From Bacteroidetes bacterium MED-G20 (lineage in GTDB: Bacteria > Bacteroidota > Bacteroidia > Flavobacteriales_D > Parvicellaceae), in assembly GCA_905182745.1 (NCBI GenBank), contig CAJJCR010000006.1, positions 1-64,000 of the forward strand: a stretch of DNA of 64,000 nucleotides, in the 5' to 3' direction. Each line of letters opens with the position of its first letter. The stretch's first letter is position 1. A model generated the notes under the pieces. It saw nothing but the letters and a program-made list of their open reading frames with translations, did no database searches and had not been told where the DNA came from. Shown one piece after another: positions 28,550-37,040 of this stretch. A program made the translations under genes and the position numbers.

Positions 28550-31500
28550 TTAATGGCTTTCAGAATTTAATTCATCAGATAAGACATTCTCAGCTAATTC
28601 TTCATCAATATTACGTACTTTAAGCTGGTACCATATATTCGGCTTAACACCAACCTCTTCTAAAGCTTGATATGCTCTGTCAGAACCAGACACCTCTCTA
28701 ATCTTAGATTCTGTATCATTCCAATCACCAAAAGTGATACAATCGTTTGGACAAGCATCTCCACAAGCTGACATTACATCTCCATCAACAATTTTTCTAC
28801 CCTCTTTTTTAGCTTCTAATTTAGCAGCTTGAATTCCTTGTACACAGAAACTACATTTTTCCATAACCCCTCTAGATCTTACTACAACATCAGGATTTAG
28901 TACTAACCTTGCCATCTGGTCTTGGTTGGGGTTGAAGTTTTTAAACTTTTTGTAATCTCTATAATTAAACCAATTAAATCTTCTTACCTTATAAGGACAG
29001 TTATTAGCACAATATCTTGTGCCAATACATCTATTGTAGGTCATCATATTTAAACCTTCGTTACTATGGGTTGTTGCAGCAACTGGACAAACTGTTTCAC
29101 ATGGTGCATGATTACAATGCTGACACAACATTGGCATAAAAATAACTGATGGGTTTTCTTCCGGAACTTCTAAATTACCGTAATCAAAATCACCTTCCAC
29201 TTTGTTGGAATCTGCCCATTCTTTTCTGTTGTCATCCTCAATAGATGAAAAATATCTATCCATTCTCAGCCAATGCATATCTCTAGATCTTCTAACCTCA
29301 TCCTTGCCAACAACTGGAACATTGTTTTCTGAGTGACATGCAGTTATACAAACACCACATCCATTACATGAAGATAAGTCAATAGACATTCCCCATCTGT
29401 GGCCAACTTGTTCTACAGGATGTTCGTCCCATAATGAGTATTCCGTTGCATTTACTTCAGAATGACCGCCTTCAGCATGGCTATGTAGTTTTATTTTTGG
29501 ATTATAGGCTTCTTGATTAGACTTATGGTTGTCCTTCCAAAAATCGTAAGTGGTTTCTTTAACAATTGAAGTTCGTCCCATTATTGTGTGATGGGTTTGT
29601 GTTCCAGCAAGAGAATACCTTTCATTGGTCGCAAGAACCTCTCCGTATCCACTGTAAATTATTGAACCGTTTTTAAAATTACAAAATTTAAAAGCATTGG
29701 CTCCAATTGGAACTAACCCTCCTTCAGGATTTGTCAAGTGGTTTCCATATTCGTCTGCCTGAAAAGCTGCATTTCCTATATCTTCGTTATTTTCACCTCG
29801 GCCATATCCCATAGAAATACCAACAGTTCCACTGGTTTGACCAGGAAGAGGATATACAGGTAATTTAATTTCTTTAGTATTAACTTTTAAAGTGGCAACA
29901 AATGCTTTTTCTTCTTGACCTAAATGAATACCATCCCAAGCTGACTTAGAGTCTGAAGTATCTATTCCAAATAATTTATAACAATCAGATGGGGCCATTG
30001 TTATATAATTGTCCCAAACTATTTTAGATATTGCATCAGGAAGTTCTTGTAACCAAGGATTTGCAGCATGATGACCAACACCAAGTTCCTTCTGATAAAC
30101 TATGTATTCCCAATCTAAAACATTTTCTTGAGAATTAATTTGGACAGGATAGTCATTAAAAACTAAAATAGAGGGAACAGATTCGGTTTCATTAATTGTA
30201 AATCCATTGTGAACAGTCCAGTTCCAAAAATCAGCAAAATTTGGATAGGAAGACTGGTCTCCAATGGAATTATCTAACCAATATTTTCTCATATAATCAT
30301 AGAAAGCTTGACTTTCTGAGTTAGATCTTTCAGCAAGACCAGACCAAACTAGTAAACTTTCTTGACCTTGTCTTGTATTGTAAAGAGGTCTAATCAAAGG
30401 TTGTTGCAAGGAATAATTATTAGATCCAGGATTCAAATCGCACCAAGACTCTAAATAATTATGATCAGGACAAACAAATTGACATACTGAAGCAGTTTCG
30501 TCCATAAATTCTGAAAATGAAACAGAAAAATCTAGCTTAGTTATAGCTTCTGAAATATCAGAACCATTTGCCATAGAATAAACTGGATTAATACCGTAAA
30601 AAACAACTCCATCAATTTCACCACTTAATAAGTCTTTTTGAAAACTATCAACTGCTTCATCGTTTCCATTAAATAAATTTATCTCATTGTCAACGTCTAT
30701 AGTTGTACCGTAATTATCTAATTTGTAGTTTATTTTATTAACTAGCATTTGAACATTTGGATCATTGGATCCTGCCACAACAAGCGAATTTCCTTTGTTT
30801 ACAAGAAGAGATTTAACAGCAGATTGGATTTTCTCCCTGGTGGTTTCGTTAAGACTGGAATTAGAATTTTCGTTATTCAAAGAACTCAAGATATCAGAAG
30901 CAACTAGAATCTCTTCAGAAGGTTTTATTTTCACACGAACATCTGAGTTAGCACCTGTAAGAGAAAGGACTGACTCAAACTGAAAATGCTTAGACATCCA
31001 CCCATTCTCTGGCTTTCTTGCCTTACTAAAGTCAGTAGAAAATTTTGACGGAAGTAACCAGTTGCATATAAAATCAGCATTTATTGATACGATAGTCTTG
31101 GCTTTTGTAAAATCATAGGATGGAATAAACCCTTTTCCAAAAATATTTTCATTTGCTTTTCTAATACCATAATAAGATTGAGTATCGTATTCAATATGCT
31201 TAATATCGCATCCTGAAACAGAACCATTAGATGGTGAAAATTTATTAATGAAATCTTGAATAACCGATTTTGTAGAAGGAGATATAATAGTGTTAGAAAC
31301 TATTCTAACTTTTCCATTCTTGTCACTTAAATTATTTAATTTTTTTAAAATTTCTTTATCGACATTAGACCAAGACTCTGAGCTTTTATTGATAGATGGT
31401 CCATTTAATCTTGAACTGTTGTATAAATTCAAAATAGAGGTTGATACTCTAGGGATTAATCCACCTTGAGTAAAACTATCTTTTTTACCTTTTAGCCATA

Positions 31501-31849
31501 TAGGTCTTGCCTCTCTAGACTTTACTAATACGTTAGCAAAATCATTTCCGTCGTAGTAGGCAGAAGAATACCAATTTGAAACTCCCGGAGTAATTTCTTC
31601 TGGTTTATTGACATAAGGGATAGATTTTATCACTGGCGACTCACAAGATGCGAGAGTTGCTGCAGCCACACTAAAGCCCATAAACTTTAGAAAATCTCTT
31701 CTTCCAGTCTTTAAATCGTCAATACCATCTGACCCTAAAAACTCATCTACAGGAACGTCTTCTTGAAATTCTTTTTGACTAGAAACAGAAAACTCTGGAG
31801 TTTTATGTTTCTCGGAATAACCTTTCCAATATGTTTTTGTTTTGCTCAT
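28550..31849 (-). CDS. actB: Alternative complex III large subunit ActB (molybdopterin-oxidoreductase-like plus ferredoxin domains)
   Basis: A 1,099-aa periplasmic subunit. It starts with the extended Tat-type signal of this family: twin arginines at residues 50-51 (GRRDFLKFMGFS) followed by a lipobox (TLASC, Cys69), so it is probably a Tat-exported lipoprotein. A molybdopterin-oxidoreductase-like region fills residues ~80-770 but family members bind no molybdenum. The C-terminal iron-sulfur part shows CNGCGVCITACHSENN, CQHCNHAPCETVCPVAAT, CIGTRYCANNCPYKVRRF, CSFCVQG and CGDACPNDCI, fitting one 3Fe-4S and three 4Fe-4S clusters. Electrons pass from ActC to the ActA hemes. It is 19 bp after actA. 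Confidence 0.97.
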   Translation of the reverse strand: MSKTKTYWKGYSEKHKTPEFSVSSQKEFQEDVPVDEFLGSDGIDDLKTGRRDFLKFMGFSVAAATLASCESPVIKSIPYVNKPEEITPGVSNWYSSAYYDGNDFANVLVKSREARPIWLKGKKDSFTQGGLIPRVSTSILNLYNSSRLNGPSINKSSESWSNVDKEILKKLNNLSDKNGKVRIVSNTIISPSTKSVIQDFINKFSPSNGSVSGCDIKHIEYDTQSYYGIRKANENIFGKGFIPSYDFTKAKTIVSINADFICNWLLPSKFSTDFSKARKPENGWMSKHFQFESVLSLTGANSDVRVKIKPSEEILVASDILSSLNNENSNSSLNETTREKIQSAVKSLLVNKGNSLVVAGSNDPNVQMLVNKINYKLDNYGTTIDVDNEINLFNGNDEAVDSFQKDLLSGEIDGVVFYGINPVYSMANGSDISEAITKLDFSVSFSEFMDETASVCQFVCPDHNYLESWCDLNPGSNNYSLQQPLIRPLYNTRQGQESLLVWSGLAERSNSESQAFYDYMRKYWLDNSIGDQSSYPNFADFWNWTVHNGFTINETESVPSILVFNDYPVQINSQENVLDWEYIVYQKELGVGHHAANPWLQELPDAISKIVWDNYITMAPSDCYKLFGIDTSDSKSAWDGIHLGQEEKAFVATLKVNTKEIKLPVYPLPGQTSGTVGISMGYGRGENNEDIGNAAFQADEYGNHLTNPEGGLVPIGANAFKFCNFKNGSIIYSGYGEVLATNERYSLAGTQTHHTIMGRTSIVKETTYDFWKDNHKSNQEAYNPKIKLHSHAEGGHSEVNATEYSLWDEHPVEQVGHRWGMSIDLSSCNGCGVCITACHSENNVPVVGKDEVRRSRDMHWLRMDRYFSSIEDDNRKEWADSNKVEGDFDYGNLEVPEENPSVIFMPMLCQHCNHAPCETVCPVAATTHSNEGLNMMTYNRCIGTRYCANNCPYKVRRFNWFNYRDYKKFKNFNPNQDQMARLVLNPDVVVRSRGVMEKCSFCVQGIQAAKLEAKKEGRKIVDGDVMSACGDACPNDCITFGDWNDTESKIREVSGSDRAYQALEEVGVKPNIWYQLKVRNIDEELAENVLSDELNSESH

Positions 31850-31868
31850 AAATTATTTATAAGTAAAT

Positions 31869-33227
31869 TTAATAATGGCATTTTGCACATTCCCAACCTC
31901 CTAATTCTTTCACAGTCACCTTATCATCTTCAAAAATCTTGTTGTTAACGTCTGCTCTCAGTTTAATTCTCTTATGTATCTCTTCATAGTAGCCAGAACT
32001 TGTTAAATCAATCTCTTTTTTGTTGTGACACTCTATACACCAACCCATAGTTAGCAGTGGTTTCGTTAACTGAATTAGACCTCGCTCCATTCCCTCGTCA
32101 GTTGCTGCATAAGCATTAACTTCATCAATGGTAGAAACTCTTCCAAGTGTGTAAGTCTGAACAGGACCATGACATTGCCTACAATCAATATTTGCAGTAT
32201 TTGAGTGAACGTGCTGAGCATGACTAAAATAAACATGATCTGGTAAGTTATGAGCCTTATTCCAAACTATTGGCTCCTCAATTCTATCTCCAAATTCGTC
32301 CATATTATATGCTTGCTTATTTTTATTGTAGCCTGCTGCCTTATGTAATTTATCAATTTCTTCAGTTCCGTATTCAGGACCTTCATGAACAATTGCATGA
32401 CAATTCATACATACATTAACAGATGGAATTCCAGCATGTTTTGACTTTTCAGCCGAATGATGACAATACTTACACTCAATACCCATTTTTCCAGCATGAA
32501 GTTTGTGCGAATAGGCTACTGGCTGTGAAGGCATGTAATCTTCATAAACTCCCAATTGGTAAGCTCTTCCAAAGAGCTCTACGCCTGAAAAGAGTGCGAC
32601 ACCAACAATCAACAACATGGTTACAAACCAATTTTTTAGAAGCCACTGCTGAGCACTAGTAGCAAATGTACTGGTAGGGTCAAATTCTTTTCCTTCTTTA
32701 GCTGCAACAGCTGCAGTTAGTTCTCTTCTAACACCAAGAATAGCAAATAATACAAATACTAAAATAAAAGATATTATCCACCACCAATAATCTGAAGAAT
32801 TAGCATCACTAGATAATTTGTCATTAACTGCTAAACTTCCCCCGCCAACTGCTGCAACTGGAGGAGCATAATTATCTACATAAGTGAATATTGATTCTAC
32901 TTCTTCTCTAGATAAATGTCCCTGAGGAGTCATTGCAGTAGGAGACCAATCCCATATAGCTTTTGCCATTTTAGATTTTCCGCTATTGTATAATTTAGAT
33001 GGGTTAGATACCCATTGGTAAATTAATTCTTCTTCGCCAGCATCTGTCCATTTTTGAAGTACACCTTGCATTTTTGGGCCAGTAGCATTTTTGACTGGGT
33101 TATGACAAGATGCACAATTAGCCTTAAACAGCTTTTCTCCTTCTTGCGAAAATGAAAAGGAAGCTGTAAAAGCTAAAACTAATGTTAAAGTAATTTTAAC
33201 CGAAAACTTAATAAGTTTATTTACCAT
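31869..33227 (-). CDS. actA: Alternative complex III multiheme cytochrome ActA
   Basis: A 452-aa c-type cytochrome and the first gene of the act operon. A signal peptide precedes a monoheme domain (ANCASCHNP, Cys38/Cys41). A membrane helix follows (WWWIISFILVFVLFAILGV), then a second helix and a pentaheme domain with CKYCH, CMNCH, CRQCH, CIECH and CAKCH. Six CxxCH heme sites in total, the usual number for ActA with its N-terminal monoheme fusion. A TACATTTG promoter box lies 40 bp upstream, so it likely drives the whole 12-kb act-cta operon. Confidence 0.96.
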   Translation of the reverse strand: MVNKLIKFSVKITLTLVLAFTASFSFSQEGEKLFKANCASCHNPVKNATGPKMQGVLQKWTDAGEEELIYQWVSNPSKLYNSGKSKMAKAIWDWSPTAMTPQGHLSREEVESIFTYVDNYAPPVAAVGGGSLAVNDKLSSDANSSDYWWWIISFILVFVLFAILGVRRELTAAVAAKEGKEFDPTSTFATSAQQWLLKNWFVTMLLIVGVALFSGVELFGRAYQLGVYEDYMPSQPVAYSHKLHAGKMGIECKYCHHSAEKSKHAGIPSVNVCMNCHAIVHEGPEYGTEEIDKLHKAAGYNKNKQAYNMDEFGDRIEEPIVWNKAHNLPDHVYFSHAQHVHSNTANIDCRQCHGPVQTYTLGRVSTIDEVNAYAATDEGMERGLIQLTKPLLTMGWCIECHNKKEIDLTSSGYYEEIHKRIKLRADVNNKIFEDDKVTVKELGGWECAKCHY

Positions 33228-33266
33228 TTAAATTGTATAAAATTTAATGCGTTTAAAAAGCTGTAA

Positions 33267-33274
33267 CAAATGTA
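33267..33274 (-). promoter_or_regulatory. -7 element (TACATTTG) of the act-cta operon
   Basis: The plus strand reads CAAATGTA, giving TACATTTG on the minus strand, an exact TAnnTTTG match about 40 bp before the actA ATG. No convincing -33 TTG at the right distance was seen. Confidence 0.5.
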
Positions 33275-33389
33275 ATATGTCAATATAATTTAGACCACAT
33301 TGTTTTAAGAATTGTCATCAAATTATCTTAATTTAGAATGTTTCTAAATAATCTGTTTGAAGATGGGGTTGAAAAGCTAAACAATAGGG

Positions 33390-33422
33390 TTGGATTTTCT
33401 ATAAATAGTTTTATTAGATTTG
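33390..33422 (+). promoter_or_regulatory. Promoter of the SPOR-like protein gene
   Basis: TTG at 33390-33392, a 22-nt gap, then TAGATTTG at 33415-33422; the ATG is at 33438. Both elements fit the Bacteroidota consensus, leaving a leader of about 10 nt. Confidence 0.6.
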
Positions 33423-33437
33423 TAGCAGAGACATAAA

Positions 33438-33968
33438 ATGAAAAAAATCATATTATACACATTATTACTAATTTGCTCCACTTTTCATTCCCAAAATGAC
33501 TGGAAATTGTATCCAAAAAAAGAAGCTCTTGATAGTTTAAATATACAATCCACGGATTTATCAAAATCCATACTTCAAGATGCTCCTACAAAATTAGATA
33601 CTATTTATACAGATTCACTCTACTACCTATCTAGCGAAGGAATTTTAGTGGAGAATAAGGATTCTAAAATTGACACTATAAATAATTATTTATCAGAACA
33701 CGGAAAATATAATGGATATACCATACAGCTATACGTTAGTCAAAAGACAGATAAAGTTAGAGAATTAAGAAAAAAATTCATATCTAATTTTCCAGAGATG
33801 ATTTTATTTGACGAATATATAGCTCCAAATATATTTTTGTATTCTGGGAAATTTCAAGACTACAATAACGCTGTTTTTTCAAAGATGAAACTTCAGGAAG
33901 TTTTTGACAATACTTTAGTAGTTAGAAAAAGTTTTCCTTACCGTGTAGAAAAAAAAATGGAGGACTAA
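33438..33968 (+). CDS. Secreted SPOR-like domain protein
   Basis: A 176-aa protein with a signal peptide (MKKIILYTLLLICSTFHSQ) and a C-terminal segment of about 75 residues resembling a SPOR fold, which binds denuded glycan strands of peptidoglycan: GYTIQLYVSQKTDKVRELRKKF, ending APNIFLYSGKFQDYNNA and DNTLVVRKSF. Residues 25-100 look unstructured. SPOR assignment is by pattern and only moderately sure. The 3' end overlaps the terminator of the convergent OmpA/TPR lipoprotein gene. Confidence 0.65.
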   Translation: MKKIILYTLLLICSTFHSQNDWKLYPKKEALDSLNIQSTDLSKSILQDAPTKLDTIYTDSLYYLSSEGILVENKDSKIDTINNYLSEHGKYNGYTIQLYVSQKTDKVRELRKKFISNFPEMILFDEYIAPNIFLYSGKFQDYNNAVFSKMKLQEVFDNTLVVRKSFPYRVEKKMED

Positions 33969-33975
33969 GTCCTCC
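33949..33975 (-). terminator. Rho-independent terminator of the OmpA/TPR lipoprotein gene
   Basis: On the minus strand GGAGGAC (33969-33975) pairs with GTCCTCC (33959-33965) over a 3-nt loop and is followed, after one base, by nine T (A-run 33949-33957). It ends the gene stopping at 34000. The hairpin spans the stop codon of the opposite SPOR-like gene. Confidence 0.8.
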
Positions 33976-33999
33976 ACCAGATTAGATAAAACAACATTC

Positions 34000-35709
34000 C
34001 TAAAACATTGCAAGGAAATCAGAGTTTTCAAAAAACTTAATAAATTCTCTATCACTTTTAGCCATATCTTTCAAAGAAGCATCCTTTTCAAAAGACATTT
34101 TAAGATTCTCCATTACCATTTCAGTATTAGAAGTTCTAGCACCAATAATAGCTTTAAGATAATAAGACTTAGCGTCTTTAAGGTCTAGATCGTCAATTGC
34201 ATCTGAAGCAGCGTCGTAATGCTCTGCAAGTATGTTAGCTAAGGCGTAATTGTAAGACCTCGTATCTCCCATAGACGTAATAGATTCTTCGTATTTTCCT
34301 TCTTCAATTTGAATAAGGCCAATATTGTACATAGACTGAGTAGTGTTAGAGGACTCAAATAAAGACTTAATATCGTCAGTGGATTTTCCATTTGAAACAT
34401 GCTTAACGGCAGCAACATTATTACTAACTACTTTATTGTCAGTTATTGCAAGAGCGTCTTCAAAAGATTTTGTTGCTCCATCATTATCCCCCATCATATA
34501 CATGATATAACCAGTATTGTTTTTTATTCTCCAATCATTAGGAAATAATCTTGCAGCATTATTGTAATTTTTAAGCTGAGTATTCATGTCTTGCTCATTT
34601 AATGTTGCCTGAATAATTTCTTCTAGAGATAATGTGTCAGGGTTGGTAGCAACTAAGTTTTTAAGTTCATCATCACTATAACCAACTTGATCATAATTAA
34701 CAGTTATTATAGATCTTCTTAACTGAGGAAGAACTTTTTTCTCAAGAAATGCATAGGATTTTGCCATATTTCTTATTTCTTTTTCTCTCTTATTTAAGTC
34801 TGGTGTCATTTGTAAAACTCTAAGAATTAAATCTTTGTCTTCATTGTCAGTTTTAGAAACTTCAGTTTTAAATCCTTCCCAATCTTCTCCCTTTGGTACA
34901 ACGCTATAAAAAGAAGTTTCTTTTCCAGCATCAAATTTCATTCTTCTAGATTTTGATACTAAAGACTTCATAGTGCTATTTCCTCTGTCTTGAGCTAAAT
35001 TATCATTCAAATCAACTTCCCCTTCAGGAGAAGCAAAAGAACTAATATTTATAGATTTAATTTCTATTCTAGAACCCTCTTCCATTGAGCTAGAAATGAA
35101 ACCTATTAAATCTTTAACATCAGAATCTCTCATTTCTTTGGACGAAACATTATACTTTCCTTTTTTAAAATTAATAGTTGCTGATTTGGCAAAAGAATTT
35201 ATCCTTTTGAAATTACATTCACTGGAACTAATTACTTGGTCATCTAAAACAATTAGCTTAGATGTGATAACAGTTCCGTCAGCAATCTTAAGACTCATTA
35301 TTTCATCATTTTTACTGCCCATCCTTACTAATACTTGAACCTTTACCTCTCCTTCAGCCATACTTTTTTGATAAGGGATAGTACTTGTGTAAGAAAATGG
35401 CAGCCCTGTAGAAGGGACAACTTTTCCATTACCAGCAGCTTTTGGGCCTTGATAAATTTCAGTTTGAAATGGTATCTCATTTCCGTCCTTACAGAAAAAT
35501 ATTGGAGTAATTTCTGCTACTGCTTTTGCATTAAGGCCTTTTTCAATAAATTTTCCATTTATTTGAAGAGTTACATCTCCACCCTTCATATGTAACGGGT
35601 TTTGGGTAACTTCATATTCTAGCGGTTTAATCATAGAACAGGAAGAGAAAATAGTAAAAAACAATGCTACTATTGCAATGTGGTTGATGTTAAAATTATT
35701 GGTTTTCAT
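34000..35709 (-). CDS. Lipoprotein with OmpA-like and TPR-like regions
   Basis: A 569-aa lipoprotein (signal ending FSSC, lipidation near Cys24). Residues ~30-150 form a beta-rich domain (MKGGDVTLQINGKF). The middle has an OmpA-like stretch with INISSFASPEGEVDLNDNLAQDRGNS, which in other proteins contacts peptidoglycan. The C-terminal half has helical TPR-like repeats (NYNNAARLFPNDWRIKNNTGYIMYMMGDNDGATKSFEDAL, quoted in part: NNAARLFPNDWRIKNN). Likely an outer-membrane lipoprotein linking envelope layers; similar proteins are widespread in Bacteroidota and their role is unclear. It ends at a strong terminator. Confidence 0.7.
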   Translation of the reverse strand: MKTNNFNINHIAIVALFFTIFSSCSMIKPLEYEVTQNPLHMKGGDVTLQINGKFIEKGLNAKAVAEITPIFFCKDGNEIPFQTEIYQGPKAAGNGKVVPSTGLPFSYTSTIPYQKSMAEGEVKVQVLVRMGSKNDEIMSLKIADGTVITSKLIVLDDQVISSSECNFKRINSFAKSATINFKKGKYNVSSKEMRDSDVKDLIGFISSSMEEGSRIEIKSINISSFASPEGEVDLNDNLAQDRGNSTMKSLVSKSRRMKFDAGKETSFYSVVPKGEDWEGFKTEVSKTDNEDKDLILRVLQMTPDLNKREKEIRNMAKSYAFLEKKVLPQLRRSIITVNYDQVGYSDDELKNLVATNPDTLSLEEIIQATLNEQDMNTQLKNYNNAARLFPNDWRIKNNTGYIMYMMGDNDGATKSFEDALAITDNKVVSNNVAAVKHVSNGKSTDDIKSLFESSNTTQSMYNIGLIQIEEGKYEESITSMGDTRSYNYALANILAEHYDAASDAIDDLDLKDAKSYYLKAIIGARTSNTEMVMENLKMSFEKDASLKDMAKSDREFIKFFENSDFLAMF

Positions 35710-35802
35710 TAGAGTTTATTTAATCCACTTTTAAGTTGATGCAAGTATAAGGACTTTATTTTATAAAAAAAAAGCAACAATATGTAAAAATAGGAACTCT
35801 AA

Positions 35803-35823
35803 ATTGTTGACAACTACAACAAT
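35803..35823. other. Hairpin between dNK and the OmpA/TPR gene
   Basis: ATTGTTG (35803-35809) and CAACAAT (35817-35823) form a 7-bp stem with a 7-nt loop, just after the end of the minus-strand deoxynucleoside kinase gene. No T-run follows on either strand, so terminator function is doubtful. Confidence 0.3.
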
Positions 35824-35838
35824 TATAGCTTTAAAAGC

Positions 35839-36432
35839 CTATGAGAGATAAGATTTCAATAAAGCAGACAAGTTTTTTAATAATAATTCCTCATTATCAT
35901 AACTAATGCTTTTAGCACCAAGTTTAATAACTGGAATTCTTGATTTGTTTAACCAAAAATTATAATTTTTGGTTAAACTCTCCAAATAGTCATGCCCTAA
36001 GTCTTTCTCAAAGTCTCTGTTTCTAGATTTGATATTTTTGGAAATCTGATGTACATCTGAATCTAAAAAAATTAACACATCTGGTTTAGGAAATTTTTGG
36101 AATAAACTTTGGTGGACATTTTCAATCATTGAATAATTGGATTTGGACAAATTCATCTTAGAAAATACCAAGCTTTTCTCAATATGAAAATCTGAAAAAA
36201 CTATTGGATGATCTTGGTCAAAAAAAGTATTCATTTGCAGGCTCCTATCCAATAAAAATTGCATTTCAGAATGAAAAGCATAATCTTTTGTTTGGTAAAA
36301 TAATTTTAAAAACTTGTTTTCAGCAAACTCTTCCAACAAAAGAGAGCCATTAAAATGATTGGCAAGAAATTTTGCCAAGGTTGTTTTACCTACTCCAATA
36401 TTACCTTCTATTGCTATATATTTATTTTTCAT
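35839..36432 (-). CDS. Deoxynucleoside kinase (first paralog)
   Basis: A 197-aa P-loop kinase of the dNK family that phosphorylates deoxynucleosides for salvage. The P-loop GNIGVGKTTL is at residues ~10-19, LLEEFAENKFLKLFYQ is the substrate-side Glu motif, FSDFHIEKSLVF replaces the usual DRS motif and RNRDFEKDLG is the lid region with arginines. It overlaps folK upstream by 11 bp. A second dNK is encoded at 41388 with a more canonical IQDRTIYED motif, so the two probably differ in substrate. Confidence 0.9.
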   Translation of the reverse strand: MKNKYIAIEGNIGVGKTTLAKFLANHFNGSLLLEEFAENKFLKLFYQTKDYAFHSEMQFLLDRSLQMNTFFDQDHPIVFSDFHIEKSLVFSKMNLSKSNYSMIENVHQSLFQKFPKPDVLIFLDSDVHQISKNIKSRNRDFEKDLGHDYLESLTKNYNFWLNKSRIPVIKLGAKSISYDNEELLLKNLSALLKSYLS

Positions 36433-36952
36433 TAAACAAAACTACATTTGACTCATCGCCACATTTTAAAAGCATTTTCTCAGCAGAATCATTTAAATCT
36501 GGAATGAATTCATTTTTATATAAGTCTTTAATTATTAGTAATGAAAATTTTCTTTCTTTTATTTTAGGATGAGGTATTGAAAGCTCTTCATTCTCGATTG
36601 AAAATCCTCTATAAATCAAAATATCTAAATCGATTATTCTGTCTTGGTAAGTTTGGCCCATTTTAAGAGATCTACCCATTTTTTTTTCTATGCTTTTAAG
36701 TTTATTAAGTAATTGCATTGGGTCCAAAGAAGTTTTAATAAGTAAACCCATATTTAGAAATTCATTTTCAGAATCGTAACCCCAAGGTTCAGAGCAAAAA
36801 ATTCTGGACTTATTTAAAATATTTCCAAAAACTTCAATATAATTTAGTGCGTTTTTTAAATTTTTTAATTTATCCCCTAAATTAGTTCCTAAAGAAATTA
36901 CAACTTTATGTTCCTCCATTTGTAACAAAGATTTAAAAAACGATTTAACCAA
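36422..36952 (-). CDS. folK: 2-amino-4-hydroxy-6-hydroxymethyldihydropteridine pyrophosphokinase
   Basis: FolK transfers pyrophosphate from ATP to 6-hydroxymethyl-dihydropterin in folate synthesis. The 176-aa protein shows VISLGTNLGDKLKNL, SEPWGYDSENEFLNMGL, the signature DRIIDLDILIYRGF with the metal-binding Asp pair, and IPHPKIKERKFSLLII. The alternative MEEHKVV start at 36919 would give a more typical length, since residues 1-11 (MVKSFFKSLLQ) are not conserved. It overlaps the kinase gene by 11 bp. Confidence 0.94.
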   Translation of the reverse strand: MVKSFFKSLLQMEEHKVVISLGTNLGDKLKNLKNALNYIEVFGNILNKSRIFCSEPWGYDSENEFLNMGLLIKTSLDPMQLLNKLKSIEKKMGRSLKMGQTYQDRIIDLDILIYRGFSIENEELSIPHPKIKERKFSLLIIKDLYKNEFIPDLNDSAEKMLLKCGDESNVVLFNEK

Positions 36953-37040
36953 AAAAAGGTGAATTTTAAAATCACTTATCTATTTCTGCAATTATAAAGA
37001 ATTATTATTCATATTTTTACAAAAAATTAAATTCATTGTT

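Noticed and set aside
32423-32659. Plus-strand frame opposite actA
   Set aside because: Mirror of the heme-binding region of ActA, no independent support.
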